Below are positions 1 through 13,290 of a DNA stretch of 64,000 nucleotides, one piece after another (the stretch's first letter is position 1; the number at the start of each line of letters is the position of its first letter). The DNA is taken from positions 55,164,001-55,228,000 of the forward strand of contig CM070907.1 in NCBI GenBank assembly GCA_036417435.1, in the 5' to 3' direction. The notes under the pieces are model-generated. The model did no database searches, was not told the origin of the DNA, and saw only the letters and a list, made by a program, of their open reading frames with translations. The DNA is from Inia geoffrensis (taxonomy: Eukaryota; Chordata; Mammalia; Artiodactyla; Iniidae). The position numbers and the translations under genes are program-made.

Positions 1-261
1 GAACTCAGCCACCTTCCCTCTCTTCTTTTAGAGAGGGCCCACTCCCCACTCAGGCCCTTGGGGGCTTCCTTCTCCCACCCAAAGCCTAACTGTGGATGGG
101 GAAACCAGCTTACAGCTTCTCTACGTGCCTAGCCCAATCCAAACCCTGAACACAAGATCATAGTTCCTTCTTCTTCTATGAATTTTACTCTCTATGCTAA
201 AGAGAGGATAAGGTACAAAATGCAGGGGAGGGATCAAAAGCTTGGGATTTCTCAAAGTTTA

Positions 262-615
262 TCATTGTAATTCCTTAGTCCTTTCTGATACGACAAGTGG
301 AAGTACTGAGAGGCCTTTCCCTCTCCTTTTCCTTTCTTTATGAAAACCTACTGCAACCATTATGCCATCAGGTGCGCTTGCCTCAACCTGAAGATACAGA
401 ACATCAGGAGACCCTTGTCTCAAGAAGACAATGAGTTTTTCCCCAGACTCGATGCTATCTATTTCACTAAGCTTTTGCCCTGTCCTGGAATGAATCTTAC
501 CAGCACCACTAACTGAATGTGCTATAATCTCAGCAACTTGATTTTCCCATGTAAACTGTACCAAAGCTGGGCTAAGACTGGCAGGTTTTAGGGCAGGTCC
601 AGGCAAAAAGATCAT
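262..615 (-). CDS. Unidentified 117-codon open frame in a PAK1 intron
   Basis: A frame of 117 codons opens with ATG at 615-613 and ends TGA at 264-262. Its product (MIFLPGPALKPASLSPALVQ..., ending ...VVSERTKELQ) does not resemble any repeat protein I know and I cannot name it. The composition is varied and protein-like, with alternating hydrophobic and polar residues around 50-95, a basic KERKRRGK stretch near 93-100, and no membrane segment. The frame stays open some way upstream of the ATG, so the true start could be an upstream exon. It runs in the same direction as PAK1, in an intron. No poly-A tract or target duplication marks it as a retrocopy. It may be an exon of an unknown transcript, an old pseudogene or chance. 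Confidence 0.25.
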   Translation of the reverse strand: MIFLPGPALKPASLSPALVQFTWENQVAEIIAHSVSGAGKIHSRTGQKLSEIDSIESGEKLIVFLRQGSPDVLYLQVEASAPDGIMVAVGFHKERKRRGKGLSVLPLVVSERTKELQ

Positions 616-1539
616 ACCATTACTGTTTATAACACATATTCAAGAGACAAAATAGCTCCAAAACATGAGATTTTTGATAGAGATTAAATGATTACAGTGT
701 AGGGCCAGAGAAGAAAGGGATTTTTTTGTATATATTGATATAATTCAACAGTTTCAGATATTTTCAGAGCATCTGCTTTGTGCTCAGTAAGATACTGTGA
801 TGGATGCTTTTGATATAAATGCACAAAAATGAAAAAGATGGCCCATGTCCTAAAGCAGCTCACCATATGATGCAGGAGACAGAGGGACAATTCCCTTCTG
901 CTGCCATTTGGGGCCTCTGGAGAGAGGGATGTCAGGAGTCAGAATGACAGGGGATAAGTGAAGGAACTGTCCAGTCAAATGCTAGTCTAGAGCTACTGTG
1001 TGGGAGCCTGGTCTTTACTACATTTGACATACTAAGATAAAGAAAACTGGCAAGCTCATAGATTCTAACAGGGCCTCCAGTGCAGGGCATAACTAGAAAA
1101 ATGCCAGTGACAGGCATATGTAAGCAACTAGCTTTGGTGATCACAGTCAATGAATCCATCCTCTGGGTCTCAAGTTTCATCACTCGAGGAATGTGGAAGA
1201 ATAGGACAGGTATAATTTGAGGGGTGACCCTAAGTCACTTTTAGTTCTAAAATCCAATAGAGGTTCTTCCCTTGTCAAAGCACATATTTTGATATTTTTC
1301 TGCTCTAATTTCTTTTCTCCCCAATATTTCACTCAGCAAAATCTAACTAGGAACCCAAAATGAGAATGAGGTTAACTCAGCAGCCTCTTCATCATCAGGT
1401 GAAGAGGCCCTAAGGCTGACTCATGTAGACTATGAACACTTGCTTGTTGCCTCCTAAAACTCTATAAAGAAGGGGATTTCATCACCTTTCTTAGCAACAC
1501 ATTCCGTTTTCCACAGGTGATGGCTTTGTGTGGTAGTAT
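616..1539. other. Intronic stretch, nothing identified
   Basis: Plain AT-rich intron-like DNA. Frames of 68 and 83 codons on the minus strand show no family resemblance and no coding signs I can see. Confidence 0.5.
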
Positions 1540-1765
1540 TGACAACTACCAGAATCAAGAGATTTAGGTTTTTGCCCCAGATTTTTATTTCTCATCCCTG
1601 TGTTCTTTGGCAAGGCTGTCCCACTCTAAGCTACAGTTTCTCATCCATAAAATGGATTTGATGACAGAAGCTCTCTGCCTACCTCAGAGGGCCACTGGGA
1701 GGAAGAAATGAAGTGATGTGAGTATACAAGCACTTTGTAAATGGCAAGGGGCTAGAAAGATATAA
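1540..1765 (+). repeat. MIR relic
   Basis: CAGTTTCTCATCCATAAAATGGATTTG and a GTATACAAGCACTTTGTAAA end follow the MIR core order. Confidence 0.6.
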
Positions 1766-1824
1766 GGAATCAATTAAATTATCATTATGTTTAATAACCA
1801 CAAACCTCTTTTTAAAGAAGTGAA

Positions 1825-2175
1825 TTCAACTCACCCATTTACTCACTGTGTACCAGGCTCTATTCAAAACTCTGGGGCTATATTGAAGAACAAATTAGAT
1901 AAAGTGCCTGGTTTTATGGATTACATTTGAGAAGAAGATACAGTCAAAATTAATCACCAAACTGCCAGGCAGTAATAAGATAAACATAGGAGAATAGAGA
2001 TTGGTTGAGGGTAGGGAATTATTACTTTACATAGAGTAGTCATGGAAAGGCCTCTCTAATGGCCTGAATGAAATGAGAAAATGAGCCATCAGACCCTCTG
2101 GGAAAAGAATATTCCTGGCAGATGGAAGAAATACAAAGACTCTGAGAGAAGGGGACATGCTTGGTGTGTTCCCAA
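1825..2175 (-). repeat. L2 relic
   Basis: CATTTACTCACTGTGTACCA, GGAAAGGCCTCTCTAATGGC and AGAATATTCCTGGCAGATGG are reverse-strand L2 3' words. Confidence 0.55.
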
Positions 2176-2599
2176 AACCTCCAGGTGCCTACCTATACTA
2201 CTGAGAAGTGCTTATGATTTTAAAACTGCTGGACTTTGGGTAGAAACATAGGAATCTCTGATGTTCTGGCCCAGGATTGCTCCCATCCATCCCACCCTAG
2301 CTCCATCAGAGGAGGGGTTCTTCCAGGATGAGGTAGGCTGTAACTACGGGACCCAAGAGGGCTTACATTCACTTGAAGCAGTGGGCAATGCCCAGGCCCA
2401 GTGGTGCCATCAGTGGAAGTGACCTCCCAGAGGTAGTAGCAGGAGAGTGTCAACCACTACTAGCCTGAGGTTGCAATCCTGAATAAGGCAAACAAATTCT
2501 GGCCAAAGGTACAGCAGGCACTAGAGAGAGGCCCCATACTAGTCATACATGCCTGGCTCTGTGCATGTACATAAAAACTTCAGAAGAGCCAAGCAGAAA

Positions 2600-3940
2600 G
2601 TAAAAGTTTCTGGACAGCCCTGAAAGAGGTCTCAATAATTAGCAAGGATATAGATTTTAACAACACTATCAATCAACTCAACCTAACTGACATGTACAAA
2701 ACTTTCCACCCAAATTCTATAGAACACACATTACTTTTAACCACTTATGGGTAATTCTTCAGATAGAACGTATGCTGGGCCATAAAACACATCTCAATAA
2801 ATTTTGAATGACTGAAAACACACAAAATGTATACTTTAACCACAGTAGAATTAAATTAGAGATAAACAACAAAAAGGAAATTTCTCCAAAGAAGATAAAC
2901 AAATGCCAAAAAGCACATGAAAAGATGCTCAACATCATTATTAGGAAACGCAAATCAAAACCACAATGAGATACCACTTCATATCCACTGAGATGGCTAT
3001 AATCAAAAGACAGACAACAGGGACTTCCCTGGTGGTCCAGTGGCTAAGACTCCACGCTCCGAATGCAAGGGGCCCAGGTTCAACCCCTGGTCAGGGAACT
3101 AGATCCCACATGCCACAACTAAAGATTCCACATGCCGCAACTAAAAGATCCCTCATGCTGCAACTAAAAAGATCCCACACGTGGCAATGAAGATCCCCAT
3201 GCCGCAACTAAGACCCGATACAGTCAAATAAATAAATAAATATTTTTTTAAAAAGACAGACAATAACAAATGTGGGGGAAGATAAGGAGAAATTAGAAGC
3301 CTCCTAACGTTGGTGGGACTGTAAAAAGGTGCAGCCACTGTGGAACACAGCCTAGCAGTTCCTCAAAAGGTTAAACATAGAGTCACCATATGACTCAGAA
3401 ATTCTACTCCTACATCCCAAATAGAAATGAAAACACAGATCCACACCAAAACTTGTACATGAATGTTAGTATGAGCATTATTTAGAACAGCTGAAAAGAA
3501 GAAACAAGCCAAATGCCCATCAACTGATGACTGTAAAAAATGTAGTATATCAATAGAATATTACTCAGACATAAAAAGGAATCGTGCTGATACATGCTAC
3601 AACACGGATGAAACTCACAAGCTTTTAAGTGAAAGAAGCTAGGCACAAAAGACTACATGTTATACAAGTCCATTTATATAAAATGTCTAGAAAAGGTAAA
3701 CTTATACAGAGAGAAAGAAGATCAGTGGTTTCCTAGGGTTGGGCATGGGAGTTTGAATGAAGTATAAACAAGTACAAGGGAACTTCTGTGGTGGTGGCAA
3801 TATTCTAAAATTAGACTAGTGATAGTTGCACAAGTCTATAAACTTAATAAAATCATTGAACTGTACAATCAGTATGGGTGAATTTTATGGTATGTAAATA
3901 ACAGCTAAATAATGCTGCCTTTTAAAAGTTAAATTTTAAA
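2600..3940 (+). mobile_element. Ancient L1M fragment, interrupted by a SINE
   Basis: ORF2-derived DNA (AACACTATCAATCAACTCAA, then TTTCTCCAAAGAAGATAAAC) leads to the C-terminal and 3' UTR region (CAATAGAATATTACTCAGAC, GTACAATCAGTATGGGTGAA). An internal deletion lies near 2870. Divergence is high and no frame is kept. A SINE interrupts it at 3020-3250. Confidence 0.8.
3020..3250 (+). mobile_element. Old CHR-type SINE
   Basis: A tRNA-derived head (GGGACTTCCCTGGTGGTCCA, B box GGTTCAACCCCTGG) is followed by repeated ATGCCGCAACTAA-like units and an AAATAAATAAA end. The target duplication AAAAGACAGACAA is at 3005-3017 and 3251-3263, inside an ancient L1. The tandem ATGC(C)GCAACTAAA segments are unusual and may be internal duplication. 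Confidence 0.9.
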
Positions 3941-4019
3941 ATTATACGTAAAACCAGTAGGTTCTCATTATACATTTCATACAATACAGATACATAAGGA
4001 GTTAAAAGTGAAAATTCCT

Positions 4020-4860
4020 CAGGAATGCCTGACAAAGATGGCAGATTGAACACAGGCATCTATTTCTTAAAACCTCACTAGAACTATAATAAATGAATGG
4101 CCTTTTAAAGGCATTAAACCCGAAGGTTGGAGAGAACAGGACAGGAGGCAAGATTAGCAAAGGAGGCAATGACTGATGGGTGAGCAGTAACTGTCAAGGA
4201 GAATGAATCCAAAGCTGATGGTAGGCAAACCTGAAAACCAATCTACATATCTATGCTGCAAAATCAAGGCAAGGTAAAACAGAGTAAATACTTTTAAAAA
4301 CAGAGAATCAGTCCAAGGAGTCTAAAAAAACAGGAGTTCCAGAAAGAGAAAACAAAGAAAAGTGGGGAAGACATCATCAACGAAATAATTCAGGAAAATT
4401 TCCTAAAACTGAAGCCTTGGGTCCAGGTTGAAAGAGTCCACAAAGCTCCTCACAAATTAAGTAGGTGAATATAGGGATGTAATTATGAAATTTCAAAGCA
4501 GTGGTGACAACAAAGATGCTACAAACTTCCCAAGTGAAAAATAAAAAATAGGTCAGATGCAAAGATGCAGGAATAAATAGCTTTGAACTTGAACAGCCAA
4601 TGCTGAAAGCTAGATGACAAAAGGGCAATGTTTTCCAAATACTGGTAGAAAAGTATTTTCAACTCAGAATTCCATATTCAGCCAAATATCAATCAAATGG
4701 TAGAGTGGAATAGAGGCGTTCCATTTTGAGACCTGAAAGATATTAAATATTTACTTTCTCAAAGCTACTGGAAGATGGACTCCACCAAATTGGGAAGCCA
4801 ACTAAAAATGAAGAAGCACTGCACAGAGAAACTCCAATACAGAAATTTCAAGGACAATAG
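4020..4860 (+). mobile_element. HAL1-like or L1 ORF1-region relic
   Basis: It starts with CAAAGATGGCAGATTGAACA and contains GAAATAATTCAGGAAAATTT and AACTCAGAATTCCATATTCA, words typical of ORF1-bearing ancient L1 or HAL1 elements. No ORF2-like part follows and no frame is open. The family name is a guess from recall. Confidence 0.5.
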
Positions 4861-4869
4861 TCTTAATCT

Positions 4870-6148
4870 TCTAACCCTCTAATTCCTCCTGAATCTCCTG
4901 GAATAATCTTCTGTGTCCCTTATTCTCATATTTTCCATGTGTTTTTATACTTTATATCAATAATCTACTCTTACATGCATTTTTTAATCTTTGGGACTTT
5001 GTTTCTTCAACTATATTTTTAATTTCTAAGAATTCTTTTTTTATCCTCTGATTCATCTACCTGCAGTGTGTTTTTGTGGATGCAACATCTATAGAACCTC
5101 TCAATACATTAGATTTTTTAAAACTTTCTTTCCTGAATTATCAATTTCCTCCGGGGTCAGTTTTATTTCTTTTTCTTGGTCCTTCTCTTTAACGCTTTGC
5201 TTCTCTCAAATGTCTAGAGATCCTTGGCTCTCCCCTCATATTTATCAGTGAAAAACCATATTAATTAGTGTATGCAACTAGCAGAAGTTTCCTCTGTAGT
5301 TGTGTAAGTCTATTTCTCTGCTGTACCCTCCTCTGAGTGGGAGGTCTGATGCAGTCTGTACGTGAGTTATACAGATGTGGTAACTGGCAAGCATCACTTT
5401 AGGGTGAGCTGCCATGGAAGAGTATGTATGGTATGTATACCTCTCCTCCCAGTGATCAAAAGCACCAGAAATTTATCCTTGGGATGCAGAAATTTAATGT
5501 ATTTTCTTCCACTGCAGAGCTACTTCCCCTTTTTCCTCTTCTTTATGCCTGCTGTAGAGATCTGTAGTTAACTCCAGTTCTGCTCTGCTTCTCTCTCTTC
5601 TCTCCCTGTACCCATACCAGGCATTTTCCTCAAGTCGGCAGTTTACTTTCTTCAGAAAAGTATCTGGTTTAAGCTTAGGATCAACCTTCTGGTACTTTTT
5701 GCTCACTGTAACACGGACACTGCCCCTGCTGTTTCACTTACAGAATTTAATTTACTCCTGAATATGACACAAGACTCCTTCCTGTCTTTTATATATATTC
5801 TCTCAGACCATTTTCTCTTGAGCTACTCTTATCTTCCTAGGATATTTGTCTTCCACATACATAGAGCAGCTGTGCTTTCGGCTGCTCCAATCAATCTGAT
5901 CTTATCTGCTTTCTACCTTCCATGAATTCCCGACAATGGTTTATTAACGTCCTGTTCTTGTTTTGGAGCACTGTTTTGAATTCATTTTCTAATGTACCTT
6001 TTCTGAAATTAAGAAATTTAGTATAGCAGGAGAGGTAAACATATGAATTCACCCCACTACGCTGACCCAATTTCCAGAGGAATCTTTCTAAGATGGTAGT
6101 TTAGACTAAAATGCACATCTAACCATCTCACTTAAAATACTTCTGATT
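4870..6148. other. Intronic stretch, unclassified T-rich DNA
   Basis: Short frames of 60-70 codons on both strands, all low in likeness to any protein. The stretch may be a very old repeat. No termini, duplications or splice-linked exons are recognised. Confidence 0.4.
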
Positions 6149-7889
6149 TAAAATATTTCCTTAGAAGACCTTCAAGATGGCGGAGGAATAAGACGTGGAG
6201 ATCATCTTCCTCCCAACAAATACATTAGAAATACATCTACATGTGGAACAACTCCTACAGAACACCTACTGAACGCTGGCAGAAGACCTCAGACTTCCCA
6301 AAAGGCAAGAAATTCCCCAGGTACCTGGGAAGGGCAAAAGAAAAAGGAAAAAAGAGAGACAAAAGAATAGGGTCGGGACCTGTACCTCTGGGAGGGAGCT
6401 GTGAAGGAGGAAAGGTTTCCACACATTAGGAAGCCCCTTCACTGGCAGAGATGGGGGTGGGGGTGGGAAGCTTCAGAGGCACGGAGGAGAGCCCAGCAAC
6501 AGGGGTGCAGAGGGCAAAGCGGAGAGATTCCCGCACAGAGGATCAGTGCTGACCAGCACTAACCAGCCCGAGAGGCTTGTCCGCTCACCTGCCGGGATGG
6601 CTGGGGACTGGGAGCTCAGGCTTGGACTTCGGAGGTCAGATCCCAGGGAGAGGACTGGGGTTGGCTGTGTGAACACAGCCTGAAGGGGCTAGTGCACCAC
6701 AGCTAGCCGGGAGGGAGTCCGGGAAAAAGTCTGGAGCTGCCGAAGAGGCAAGAGACCAGTGGTTCGGGGTGCTCGAGGGGAGTCAGAGCACCGCCTAAAT
6801 GAGCTCCAGAGACAGGTGCAAGCCACGGCTATCAGCACGGACACCAGAGAGGGGCATGAAACACCAAGGCTGCTGCTGTAGCCACCAACAAGCCTGTGTG
6901 CAAGCATAGGTCACTATCCACACCTCCCCTCCAGGGAGCCTCTCCAGCCCGTCACTGCCAGGGTCCCGTGATCCAGGGACAATTTCCCCAGGAGAAAACA
7001 AGGCACGCCTCAGGCTGTGGCAATGTCATGCTGGCCTGTGACGCCGCAGGCTCGCCCCACATTCCGTACTCCTTGCTCGCCCCCGGCCTGAATGAGCCAG
7101 AGCCCCCTAATCAGCTGTTCCTTTAACCCCGTCTTGTCTGAGTGAAGAACAAAAACCCTCAGGTGACCTACATGCAGAGGTGGGGCCAAATCCAAAGCTG
7201 AACCCCAGGAACTGTGAGAACAAAGAAGAGAGAGGGAAATTTCTCTCAGCAGCCTCAAGAAGAGCGGATTAAATCTCCACAATCAGTCTGATGTACCCTG
7301 CATCTGTGGAATACCTCAATACACAAAATATCATCCCAAAATTGAGGCGGTGAACATTGGGAGCAACAATATATACATTTTTCTTTTTCCTCTTTTTCCC
7401 GTGTGCCTGACAGGGTCTTGATGCTCACACCAGGTGTCAGGCCTGTGGCTCTGAGGTCGGAGAGCTGAGTTCAGGACATTGGTCCACCAGAGACCTCCTA
7501 GCTCCATATAATATCAAATGGCAAAAGCTCTGCCAGAGATCTCCATCTCAACGCTAAGACCCAGCTCCACTCAATGACCAGCAAGCTACAGTGCTGGACA
7601 CCCTATGCCAAGCAACTACCAAGACAGGAACACAACCCTACCCATTAGCAGAGAGGCTGCCTAAAATCATAATAAGGTCACACACACCCCAAAACACACC
7701 ACTGGATGGGGTCCTGCCCACCAGAAAGAGAAGATCCAGCCTCAGTCACCAGAACACAGGCACCGGTCCCCTCCACCAGGAAGCCTACACAACCCACTGA
7801 ACCAACCTTACCCACTGGGGGTAGACACCAAAAACAACGGGAACTACAAACCTGCAGCCTGTGAAAAGCAGACCCCAAACACAGTAAGT

Positions 7890-8784
7890 GAAGCTAAATG
7901 AGAAGACAGAGAAACACAAAGCAGATGAAGGAGCAAGGGAAAAACCCAGCAGAACAAACAAATGAAGAGGAAATAGGCACTCTACCTGAAAAAATATTCA
8001 GAGTAATGATAGTAAAGATGATCCAAAATCTTGGAAATAGAATGGAGAAAATACAAGAAACGTTTAACAAGGACTAGAAGAACTAAAGAGCAAACAAACA
8101 ATGATGAACAACAAAATAAATGATATTAAAAATTTTCTAGAAGGAATCAAGGGCAGAATAACTGAGGCAGAAGAACAGATAAGTGACCTGAAAGATAAAA
8201 TAGTGGAAATAACTGCCACAAAGAAGAATAAAGAAAAAAGAATGAAAAGAATTGAGGACAGTCTCAGAGACCTCTGGGAAAACAGTTATCGCACCAACAT
8301 TTGAACTATAGAGGTCCCAGATGAAGAAGAAAAAAAGAAAGGGTCTGAGAAAATCTTTGAACAGATTATAGTTGAAAACTTCCCTAATATGGGAAAGGAA
8401 ATAGTCAAGCCCAGGAAGCACAGAGAGTCCCATACAGGATAAATCCAAGGAGAAATACGCCGCGACACATATTAATCAAACTATCAAAAACTAAATACAA
8501 AGAAAAAATGGTAAAAACAGCAAGGGAAAAACAACAAATAATATACAAGGGAATGTCCATAAGGTTAACAGGTGATCTTTCAGCAGAAACTCTGCAAGCC
8601 AGAGGCAGTGGCAGGACATATTTAAAGTGATGAAAGGGAAAAACCTACAACCAAGATTACTCTACCCAGCAAGGATCTAACTCAGATTCAAGAGAGAAAT
8701 TAAAACCTTTACAGAGAAGCAAAAGCTAAGAGAATTCAGCACCACGAAACCAGCTTTACAACAAATGCTAAATGAACTTCTCTA
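7890..8784 (+). pseudogene. Broken ORF1 of the old L1
   Basis: It aligns by eye along the whole length of the intact ORF1 at 53199, starting near 7898 (ATGAGAAGACAGAGAAACAC) and ending at CTTCTCTAG near 8784. In-frame stops and small indels break it, for example the TAG at about 8075 and a loss near 8405. Only a 67-codon fragment (8101-8304) stays open. Confidence 0.9.
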
Positions 8785-8845
8785 GGCAGGAAACACAAGA
8801 GAAGGAAAAGAGCTACAATAACAAACCCAAAACAATTAAGAAAAT

Positions 8846-11800
8846 GGTAAAAGAACATACATCGATAATTACCTTAGGGGTAAACATATTAAATGCTCCA
8901 ACCAAAAGACAAAGACTGGCTGAATGGATACAAAAACAAGGCCCATATATATGCTGTCTACAAGAGACCCACTTCAGACCTAGGGACACATACAGACTGA
9001 AAGTGAGGGGATAGAAAAAGATATCCCATGCAAATGGAAATCAAGAGAAAGCTGGAGTAGCAATTCTCATATCAGACAAAATAGACTTTGAAATAAAGAC
9101 TATTACAAAAGACAAGGAAGGACACTACATAATGGTGAAGGGATCAATGCAAGAAGAAGGTATAACAATTGTAAATATTTATGTAACCAACATAGGAGCA
9201 CCTCAATATATAAGGCAAATACGAACAGCCATAAAAGGGGAAATTGACAGTAACACAATCATAGTAGGGGACCTCAACACACCACTTTCACCAATGGTCA
9301 GATCATCCAAAATGAAAATAAATAAGGAAACACAAGCTTTAAATGACACATTAAACAAGATGGACTTAACTGATATTTATTGGACATTCCATCCAAAAAC
9401 AACAGAATACACATTCTTCACAAGTGCTCATGAAACATATCCAGGATAGATCATATCGTGGGTCACAAATCAAGCCTTGGTAAATTTAAGAAGACTGAAA
9501 TCATATCAAGTATCTTTTCTAACCACAATGCTATGAGACTAGATATCAATTACAGGAAAAAATCTGTAAAAAATACAAACACATGGAGGCTAAACAATAC
9601 ACTACTAAATAACCAAGAGGTCAATGAAGAAACCACAGATGAATTCAAAAAATACCTAGAAATAAATGACAATGAAAACACAATAACCCAAAACCTATGG
9701 GATGCAGCAAAAGCAGTTCTAAGAGGGAAGTTTATAGCAATACAATCCTACCTCAAGTAACAAAAAACATCTCAAATAAACAACCTAACCTTACACCTAA
9801 AGCAGTTAGAGAAAGAACAAAAAACCCCCCACTGTTAGTAGAAAAAAAGAAGTCATAAAGATAAGATCAGAAATAAATGAAATAGAATGAAGGAAACAAT
9901 AGCAAAGATCAATAAAACTAAAAGCTGGTTCTTTGAGAAGATAAACAAAATTGATAAACCATTAGCCAGACTCAGCAAGAAAAAAAGGGAGTGGACTCAA
10001 ATCAATAGAATTAGAAATGAAAAAGGAGAAGTAACAACTGACACTGCAGAAATACAAAGGATCATGAGAGGTTACTACAAGCAACTATATGCCAATAAAA
10101 TGGACAACCTGGAAGAAATGGACAAATTCTTAGAAAAGCACAACCTTCCGAGACTGAACCAGGAAGAAATAGAATATATAAACAGACCAATCACAAGCAC
10201 TGAAAGTGAGACTCTGATTAAAAATCTTCCAACAAACAAAAGCCCCGGACCAGACGGCTTCACGGGCGAATTCTCTCAAAAATTTAGAGAAGAGCTAACA
10301 CCTATCCTTCTCAAACTCTTCCAAAATATAGCAGAGGGAGGAACACTCCAAAACTCCTATGAGACCACCATCACCCTGATACCAAAACCAGACAAAGATG
10401 TCACAAGGAAAGAAAACTACAGGCCAATATCACTGATAAACATAGATTCAAAAATCCTCAACAAAATACTAGCAAACAGAATCTAACAGCACATTAAAAG
10501 GATCATACACCATGATCAAGTGGGGTTTATCCCAGGAATGCAAGGATTCTTCAATATACACAAATCAATCAATGTGATACACCACATTAACAAACTGAAG
10601 GATAAAAAACATATGATCATCTCAATAGATGCAGAAAAAGCTTTTGACAAAATTCAACACCCATTTATGATAAAAACCATCCAAAACTAGGCATAGAGGG
10701 AACTTACCTCAACATAATAAAGGCCATATATGACAAACCCAAAGTCAACATCGTTCTCAATGGTGAAAAACTAAAACCATTTCCACTAAGATCAAGAACA
10801 AGACAAGGTGGTCCACTCTCACCACTATTATTCAATATAGTTTTGAAAGTTTTAGCCTCAGCAATCAGAGAAGAAATAAAAGGAATCCAAATCAGAAAAG
10901 AAGAAGTAAAGCCGTCACTGCTTGCAGATGACATGATACTATACACAGAGATCCTAAAGATGCTACCAGAAAACTACTACAGCTAATCAATGAATTTGGT
11001 AAAGTAGCAGGATACAAAATTAATGCACAGAAATCTCTTGCATTCCTATACACTAATGATGAAAAATCTGAAAGAGAAATTAAGGAAACACTCCCATTTA
11101 CCACTTCAACAAAAGAATAAAATGCCTAGGAATAAACCTATCTAAGGTGACAAAAGACCTGTATGCAGAAAACTATAAGACACTGATGAAAGAAATTAAA
11201 GATGATATAAACAGATGGAGAGATATACCATGTTTTTGGATTGGAAGATTCAACTTCATGAAAATGACTATACTACCCAAAGCAATCTACAGATTCAATG
11301 CAATCCCTATCAAACTATCAATGGCATTTTTCAGAGAACTAGAACAAAAAATTGCATAATTTGTATGGAAACACAAAAGACCACGAATAGCCAAAGCTAT
11401 CTTGAGATAGAAAAGCGGAGTTGGAGGAATCAGGCTCCCTGACTTCAGACTATACTACAAAGCTACAGTAAACAAGACAGTATGGTACTGGCACAAAAAC
11501 AGAAATATAGATCAATGGAACAGGATAGAAAGCCCAGAGATAAACCCATGCACATGTTGTCACCTTATTTTCAATAAAGGAGGCAAGAATATACAATGGA
11601 GAAAAGACAGCCTCTTCAGTAAGTGGTGCTGGGAAAACTGGACAACTACATGTAAAAGAATGAAATTAGAACACTCCCTAACACCATATACAAAAATAAA
11701 CTCCAAATGGATTAAAGAGCTAAATGTAAGGCCAGGCACTATAAAACTCTGAGAGGAAAACAGGCATAACACTCTATGACATAAATCACAGCAAGATCCT

Positions 11801-12506
11801 TTTTGACTCACCTCTTAGATAAATGGAAATAACAAAAATAAACAAATGGGACCTAATGAAACTTCAAAGCTTTTGCACAGCAAAGGAAACCATAAACAAG
11901 ATGAAAAGACAACCCTCAGAATGGGAGAAAAAATTTGCAAATGAAGCAACTGACAAAGGATTAATCTCCAAAATTTACAAGCAACTCATGCAGCTCAATA
12001 TCAAAAATACAAACAACCCAATCCAAAAATGGGCAGAAAACCTAAATAGACATTTCTTCAAAGAAGATATACAGATTGCCAACAAACACATGAAAGAATG
12101 CTCAACATCACTAATCATTAGAGAAATGCAAATCAAAACTACAATGAGGTATCACCACACACCAATCAGAATGGCAATAATCAAAAAATCTACAAACAAT
12201 AAATGCTGGAGAGGGTGTGGAGAAAAGGGAACCCTCTTGCACTGTTGGTGGGAATGTAAATTGATACAGCCACTATGGAGAACAGTATGGAGGCTCCTTA
12301 AAACACTAAAAATAGAACTACCATATGACCCAGCAATCCCACTACTGGGCATATACCCTGAGAAAACCATAATTCAAAACGAGTCATGTAGCACAATGTT
12401 CACTGCAGCTCTATTTACAATAGCCAGGACATGGAAGCAACCTAAGTGTCCATCGACAGATGAATGGATGAAGATGTGGTACATATATACAATGGAATAT
12501 TACTAA
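8846..12506 (+). pseudogene. Broken ORF2 of the old L1
   Basis: Recognisable ORF2 segments run in order: endonuclease fragments (8846-9449), a middle piece (9458-9760), the start of the reverse transcriptase (9887-10486), scattered RT pieces, and the C-terminal part (11823-12506) with the Cys-His motif. At least six frame breaks or stops separate them. The FADD box is mutated and frame-shifted around 10920-10945, where a Leu codon replaces Phe. No activity is possible. Confidence 0.92.
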
Positions 12507-13134
12507 GCCATAAAAAGAAACGAAATTAAGTTATCTATAGTGAGGTGAACAGACCTAGAGTCTGTCATACAGAGTGAAGTGAGAAAGAGAAAAACAAATA
12601 CCGTACGCTAACACATATATATGGAGTCTAAAAAAAAAAATGGTTCTGAAGAACCTAGGGGCAGGCCAGGAATAAAGTCGCAGATGTAGAGAATGGACTT
12701 GAGGACACGGGGAGGGGGAAGGGCAAGCTGGGATGAAGTGAGAGAGTGGCATGGACTTATATATACTACCAAATGTAAAATAGATAGCTAGTGGGAAGCA
12801 GCCACATTTCACAGGGAGATCAGATCAGTGCTTTGTGACCCCCTAGGGGGTGGGATAGGGAGGGTGGGAGTGAGACACAAGAGGGAGGAGATATGGGGAT
12901 ATATGTATATGTATAGCTGATTCAATTATAAAGCAGAAATTAACACACCATAGTAAAGCAATTATACTGCAATAAAGATGTTAAAAAAATAAAAATTAAA
13001 TTAAATACTTCCTTAGCTCCAGCACAGAGTCCAAGTTCTTTCGCCTGACATGATGGATCCTTAACAACTTGGCTTTTGTTCATGCTACCCCACACAAGAA
13101 AGCATTGATTGCCCCTTTCTCTGGCTGGTATCAT

Positions 13135-13290
13135 TGCCTATGTTTACCTGAAACTGTATTATCAATCCTTGCTTACGTGTTCTGATTCCTCACTAAACTG
13201 TGAGATCAAGAGCAATGACCTTACCTGCCCTTGATCTTATGCACTCAAAGAGCCTATCACATAATAGGTGATCATTTTATAAATGAGAAT
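13135..13290 (+). repeat. L2 3'-end relic
   Basis: Contains TCACTAAACTGTGAGATCAAG and ACATAATAGGTGATC, the order seen at L2 3' ends; just past the old L1. Confidence 0.5.

Larger units (their letters stand above)
6165..13001 (+). mobile_element. Old full-length L1, broken (6.8 kb)
   Basis: It starts with the same CAAGATGGCGGAGGAATAAG head as the young L1 and has a 5' UTR, ORF1 and ORF2 remnants, and an AATAAAG 3' end. It is flanked by the duplication TAAAATATTTCCTTAG (6149-6164) and TAAATACTTCCTTAG (13002-13016), which differ slightly, so the insertion is older. It belongs to the same broad lineage as the element at 49984 but has a compact 5' UTR with single copies of the units that are tandem there. 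Many stops and frameshifts show it is dead. Confidence 0.95.
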
